A stretch of 64,000 bases of DNA from Pseudomonadota bacterium (GTDB taxonomy: Bacteria > Pseudomonadota > Gammaproteobacteria > UBA5335): assembly GCA_034189865.1 (NCBI GenBank), contig JAXHTV010000009.1, forward strand, positions 1 through 64,000. Direction: 5' to 3'. The notes under the pieces were generated by a model. That model did not search any database. It saw only the letters and a program-made list of their open reading frames with translations, and was not told where the DNA came from. Shown piece after piece: positions 61,255 to 64,000 of this stretch (its first letter is position 1; each line of letters opens with the position of its first letter). Position numbers and translations under genes: made by a program.

Positions 61255-63438
61255 ATGGCAGTTACGGTTCCCTCCGATGATGAGGTCCCCGGCGTTGGTT
61301 CGGAGGAGAGTCGTTTTGGCCCGGAGGATCTGAGGCAGCTGCTGGCGACCTACCTGGGGCCGGAAGAAATCGCCGACGTCGATAGGGCCTACGCGTTCGG
61401 CGCCCGAGCTCACGAAGGTCAGCGGCGACTGACTGGTGAGCCCTATATTTATCACCCCCTGGCTGTGGCACGTATCCTTGCCGAAATGCGGCTGGATCAT
61501 CGCAGCATCATGGCGGCGATTCTTCATGATGTCATCGAAGACACTCCCACTGCCAAAGAGCACATAGCGGAAGAATTCGACCAGGAAGTTGCGGATCTCG
61601 TGGACGGTGTCAGCAAGCTGACCCAAATCAACAACAAATCTAAGGCAGAAGCTCAAGCGGAGAGTTTCCGCAAGATGATGTTGGCGATGGTTGAGGACAT
61701 CCGCGTGATCCTCATAAAACTGGCCGACCGTGTTCACAATATGCGGACCTTGGGTGTGATGCGGCCCGAAAAGCGTCGGCGCATCGCTCGCGAGACGCTG
61801 GGCATATATGGGCCTATTGCCAATCGGCTGGGTATGAACAGCATGCGGTTGGAGCTAGAGGATTTGGGCTTTGCCGCCTTGTATCCCCTTCGCTATCGGG
61901 TGCTAAGCGAGGCCATGAAGCGGGCCCGGGGCAATCGCAAACGGATTATTCAGCAAATCGAGGAAACCCTATCCGGTGCTCTGGCGGAAGAGGGTATTGA
62001 AGCCCAAGTGGCCGGTCGTGAGAAGCACCTATATAGCCTCTACCAAAAGATGCGGAACAAGGAGCTGTCCTTTGCCGAGGTGCTCGACATGTACGCCTGT
62101 CGCATTATCGTGGACAAGGTGGACACCTGTTACCGGGCGCTGGGCGTTGCGCACAACCTTTACAAGCCGGTCCCGGGGCGTTTTAAAGACTATATTGCGA
62201 TCCCCAAAGCCAATGGTTATCAGTCGATTCATACCGTGCTCTTCGGTCCCCACGGTGTGCCCATCGAAGTGCAGATCCGAACCCGCGAGATGGAATACGT
62301 GGCAGAAGCCGGCGTGGCGGCTCATTGGCAATACAAGCTCGGTGATGGAAGCGTCAGCAGTCCGCAGCAGCGGGCCCGTGAGTGGTTGCATACGATTCTG
62401 GAAATGCAGCGGCGTGCGGGAAACTCCATGGAGTTTCTGGAAAACGTCAAAGTCGATTTGTTTCCGGACGAGATTTACGTCTTCACGCCCAAAGGCAATA
62501 TTCTTCGCTTACCCGTCGGGGCAACGCCAGTGGACTTTGCCTATGCCGTCCACACCGATGTGGGCAACCGCTGTGCGGCTGCCAAAGTGGACCGTCGTTT
62601 GGTTCCGCTAAGTACTTCACTGCGGAGCGGTCAAACGGTCGAAGTTATTACCTCCGATCATGCCCATCCCAATCCCGTTTGGCTCAATTTCATTGTGACC
62701 GCCAGGGCTCGCGCCAATATTCGGCACTATTTGAAGAACCTCCGCGAGGAGGAGGCGGCGGCGTTGGGACGTCGGCTGCTGGAGCGTTCGCTGGCACCTT
62801 TCCAGTTGTCGCTGGAGCAGGTCGCGCCGGCGGTGTTGGACCAAGTGGTGGCGGAGTTGGATGCCTCGGTGCTCGATGAGCTCCTGGTGGGCATCGGTTT
62901 GGGTCAACACATGGCGCCGTTGGTGGCACGTCGCATACTCGATAAATCGGGTGTGGCCGTCGGTGGGGAGGTTTCTGGCTTGTCCATGGACCGAACTCCG
63001 TTGGCCATCAAGGGTACTGAGGGCATGGTGGTGACTTACGGTCGGTGTTGCCACCCCATTCCCGGCGATCCCATATTGGGTTTTCTCAGTGCCGGCCGCG
63101 GCATCGTGATCCACAAGCAGAACTGTCACAACGTCGGCGAGTTTCGAAAACATCCAGATAAATGGATCGACGTTGAATGGGAGGAGCAACTCAATCGCGA
63201 GTTTCCGGTGGAGATCCGCTTGGAGGCCGAGAACCAGCGGGGCGTATTGGCGGTGGTGGCGGCCGCGATCTCCCAGATGGGCTCTAACATTGAACATGTC
63301 TCGGTCGAAGAAAAATTCGGCAACAGCTCGGCGCTGAATTTTACGGTGACAGTTCGTGACCGCAGGCATCTGGCGCGAATCATGCGTCGGCTGCGTTCCA
63401 TGCCCAGCGTCATTCGTATTACGCGGGCCAAATCCTGA
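61255..63438 (+). CDS. spoT: bifunctional (p)ppGpp synthetase/hydrolase
   Basis: RSH enzyme of 727 aa controlling the stringent response. The HD hydrolase domain is intact (His67 in YHPLA, His91-Asp92 in LHDVIEDT, DRVHNM). The synthetase domain has RFKDYIAIPKANGYQSIH and IEVQIRT, so weak synthesis is also expected, as in SpoT. TGS (about 390-450), helical, zinc-finger-like (CCHPIPGD) and C-terminal ACT domains follow. Start ATG 61255 lies 18 bp after rpoZ with little ribosome binding signal. Confidence 0.96.
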   Translation: MAVTVPSDDEVPGVGSEESRFGPEDLRQLLATYLGPEEIADVDRAYAFGARAHEGQRRLTGEPYIYHPLAVARILAEMRLDHRSIMAAILHDVIEDTPTAKEHIAEEFDQEVADLVDGVSKLTQINNKSKAEAQAESFRKMMLAMVEDIRVILIKLADRVHNMRTLGVMRPEKRRRIARETLGIYGPIANRLGMNSMRLELEDLGFAALYPLRYRVLSEAMKRARGNRKRIIQQIEETLSGALAEEGIEAQVAGREKHLYSLYQKMRNKELSFAEVLDMYACRIIVDKVDTCYRALGVAHNLYKPVPGRFKDYIAIPKANGYQSIHTVLFGPHGVPIEVQIRTREMEYVAEAGVAAHWQYKLGDGSVSSPQQRAREWLHTILEMQRRAGNSMEFLENVKVDLFPDEIYVFTPKGNILRLPVGATPVDFAYAVHTDVGNRCAAAKVDRRLVPLSTSLRSGQTVEVITSDHAHPNPVWLNFIVTARARANIRHYLKNLREEEAAALGRRLLERSLAPFQLSLEQVAPAVLDQVVAELDASVLDELLVGIGLGQHMAPLVARRILDKSGVAVGGEVSGLSMDRTPLAIKGTEGMVVTYGRCCHPIPGDPILGFLSAGRGIVIHKQNCHNVGEFRKHPDKWIDVEWEEQLNREFPVEIRLEAENQRGVLAVVAAAISQMGSNIEHVSVEEKFGNSSALNFTVTVRDRRHLARIMRRLRSMPSVIRITRAKS

Positions 63439-63560
63439 ACTGCGGCGATTCCGCCGCATCCTGATTTTCCCCCTGGCCTTGATTCGCTTTTTCCCTGTTC
63501 GTTCATAATAGGCGCCACGCCGATCCGCACTCACGGCGTGTTGCTAATTTTGGAGGGCTC

Positions 63561-63941
63561 ATGAAACGCGAAGTGATCCATACCGATCGGGCACCGAAGG
63601 CCATTGGAACCTACTCTCAGGCGGTACGTGTTGGCGAGACCGTTTATTTGTCGGGCCAGATCCCACTGGATCCTCAGACTATGGAGGTAGTGGGAGGCTC
63701 CGTGGAACAACAGATTCGGCAAGTCTTCGTCAATCTATCGGCAGTGGCGCAAGCCGCCGGCGGAAACCTTAAGGATGTGGTTAAGCTAACCATCTATCTG
63801 ACCGACTTGTCCCACTTTGCGTTAGTGAATTCGGTGATGTCTGAGCATTTTTGCGAACCGTATCCGGCGCGGGCTGCGGTCGGTGTGGCCGCTTTGCCAA
63901 AAGGGGTGGCGGTCGAAATGGACGCAGTGATGGTTGTCTGA
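63561..63941 (+). CDS. ridA: 2-iminobutanoate/2-iminopropanoate deaminase
   Basis: RidA hydrolyses reactive enamine and imine intermediates, protecting PLP enzymes. The 126-aa product has [18 protein letters not shown], and ends with [21 protein letters not shown], in which the Arg (near residue 104) and Glu (near 120) are catalytic. The [14 protein letters not shown] segment is typical. GGAGG nine bases before ATG 63561 supports the start. It lies 122 bp after spoT; the next gene begins 5 bp after its stop. Confidence 0.96.
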   Translation: MKREVIHTDRAPKAIGTYSQAVRVGETVYLSGQIPLDPQTMEVVGGSVEQQIRQVFVNLSAVAQAAGGNLKDVVKLTIYLTDLSHFALVNSVMSEHFCEPYPARAAVGVAALPKGVAVEMDAVMVV

Positions 63942-63946
63942 TCAGG

Positions 63947-64000
63947 ATGACAGATACCGCCATGCCACCGGCGCCAGCGGGCAATGGAGCCCGGCGCGCC
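63947..64000 (+). CDS. partial gene, probable start of recG
   Basis: An open frame starts at ATG 63947, five bases after the ridA stop, and runs off the end of the window (18 codons, MTDTAMPPAPAGNGARRA). The sequence is too short and too variable to identify. In many gammaproteobacteria spoT-ridA is followed by recG, so that is the best guess from gene order alone. A second in-frame ATG at 63962 is possible. Confidence 0.4.
   Translation, partial: MTDTAMPPAPAGNGARRA

Overview
The window is 64 kb of dense bacterial chromosome, almost certainly from a gammaproteobacterium. The evidence is the order ponA-pilMNOPQ-aroK-aroB-gltB-gltD-hemE, the block gmk-rpoZ-spoT-ridA followed by what looks like the start of recG, a split-alpha pntA1-pntA2-pntB transhydrogenase, and typical gammaproteobacterial versions of priA, hemH and hemW. 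A sulfide:quinone reductase next to a persulfide dioxygenase and a split YeeE/YedE transporter points to a sulfide-handling lineage, perhaps Chromatiales or a relative; the exact taxon cannot be settled from this sequence. No rRNA, tRNA, CRISPR array, prophage or intact insertion sequence was seen.

Layout. 0.4-6.1 kb: a membrane GGDEF/EAL protein with a degenerate EAL domain, a CapA-type metallophosphatase, DUF3775 and DoxX proteins, msrB and a PilZ protein. 6.2-10.1 kb: a sulfur operon (persulfide dioxygenase, two half-size YeeE/YedE proteins, SQR) behind palindromic operator-like DNA, then an unknown gene. 10.1-13 kb: a wrecked methyltransferase pseudogene, a chemoreceptor and an unknown secreted protein. 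13.2-18.6 kb: priA, then the pnt operon. 19-27 kb: HNH endonuclease, hemH, HDOD protein, Nudix hydrolase, UMF1-type MFS, purU, a small outer-membrane barrel and a patatin. 27.1-34.6 kb: a five-gene lipid cluster (FAD oxidoreductase, DUF1365, Cfa-like methyltransferase, MFS, DUF3833 lipoprotein), an NTF2-like/HAD pair, and a divergent MerR regulator with a cobalamin-binding domain of the CarH/LitR photoreceptor type. 34.6-52.2 kb: hemE, pyrF, gltD, gltB, aroB, aroK, the type IV pilus assembly operon pilMNOPQ, and divergent ponA. 52.3-64 kb: an unknown nucleotidyltransferase-like gene, gltA, maeB-like malic enzyme, rpmE, hemW, rdgB, rph, then yicC, gmk, rpoZ, spoT, ridA and the first 54 bases of the next gene.

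The most unusual signal lies between genes. Two intergenic elements, one upstream of priA (15487-15521) and one upstream of rpmE (56158-56192), carry the same three-DnaA-box arrangement: TTATCCACA, 5 bp, TGTGGATAA, 3 bp, then a near-perfect third box. They have the same strand orientation and identical spacing. priA and rpmE are neighbours in many gammaproteobacteria but are about 40 kb apart here. The architecture resembles the box I/II/III core of the DnaA-reactivating DARS sites or a DnaA-titration site, and may be a regulatory replication element. Other unexplained structures are a 12-bp perfect inverted repeat between rpmE and maeB, operator-like palindromes in front of the sulfur operon and the MerR gene, and three TRTACA half-sites in front of the lipid cluster.
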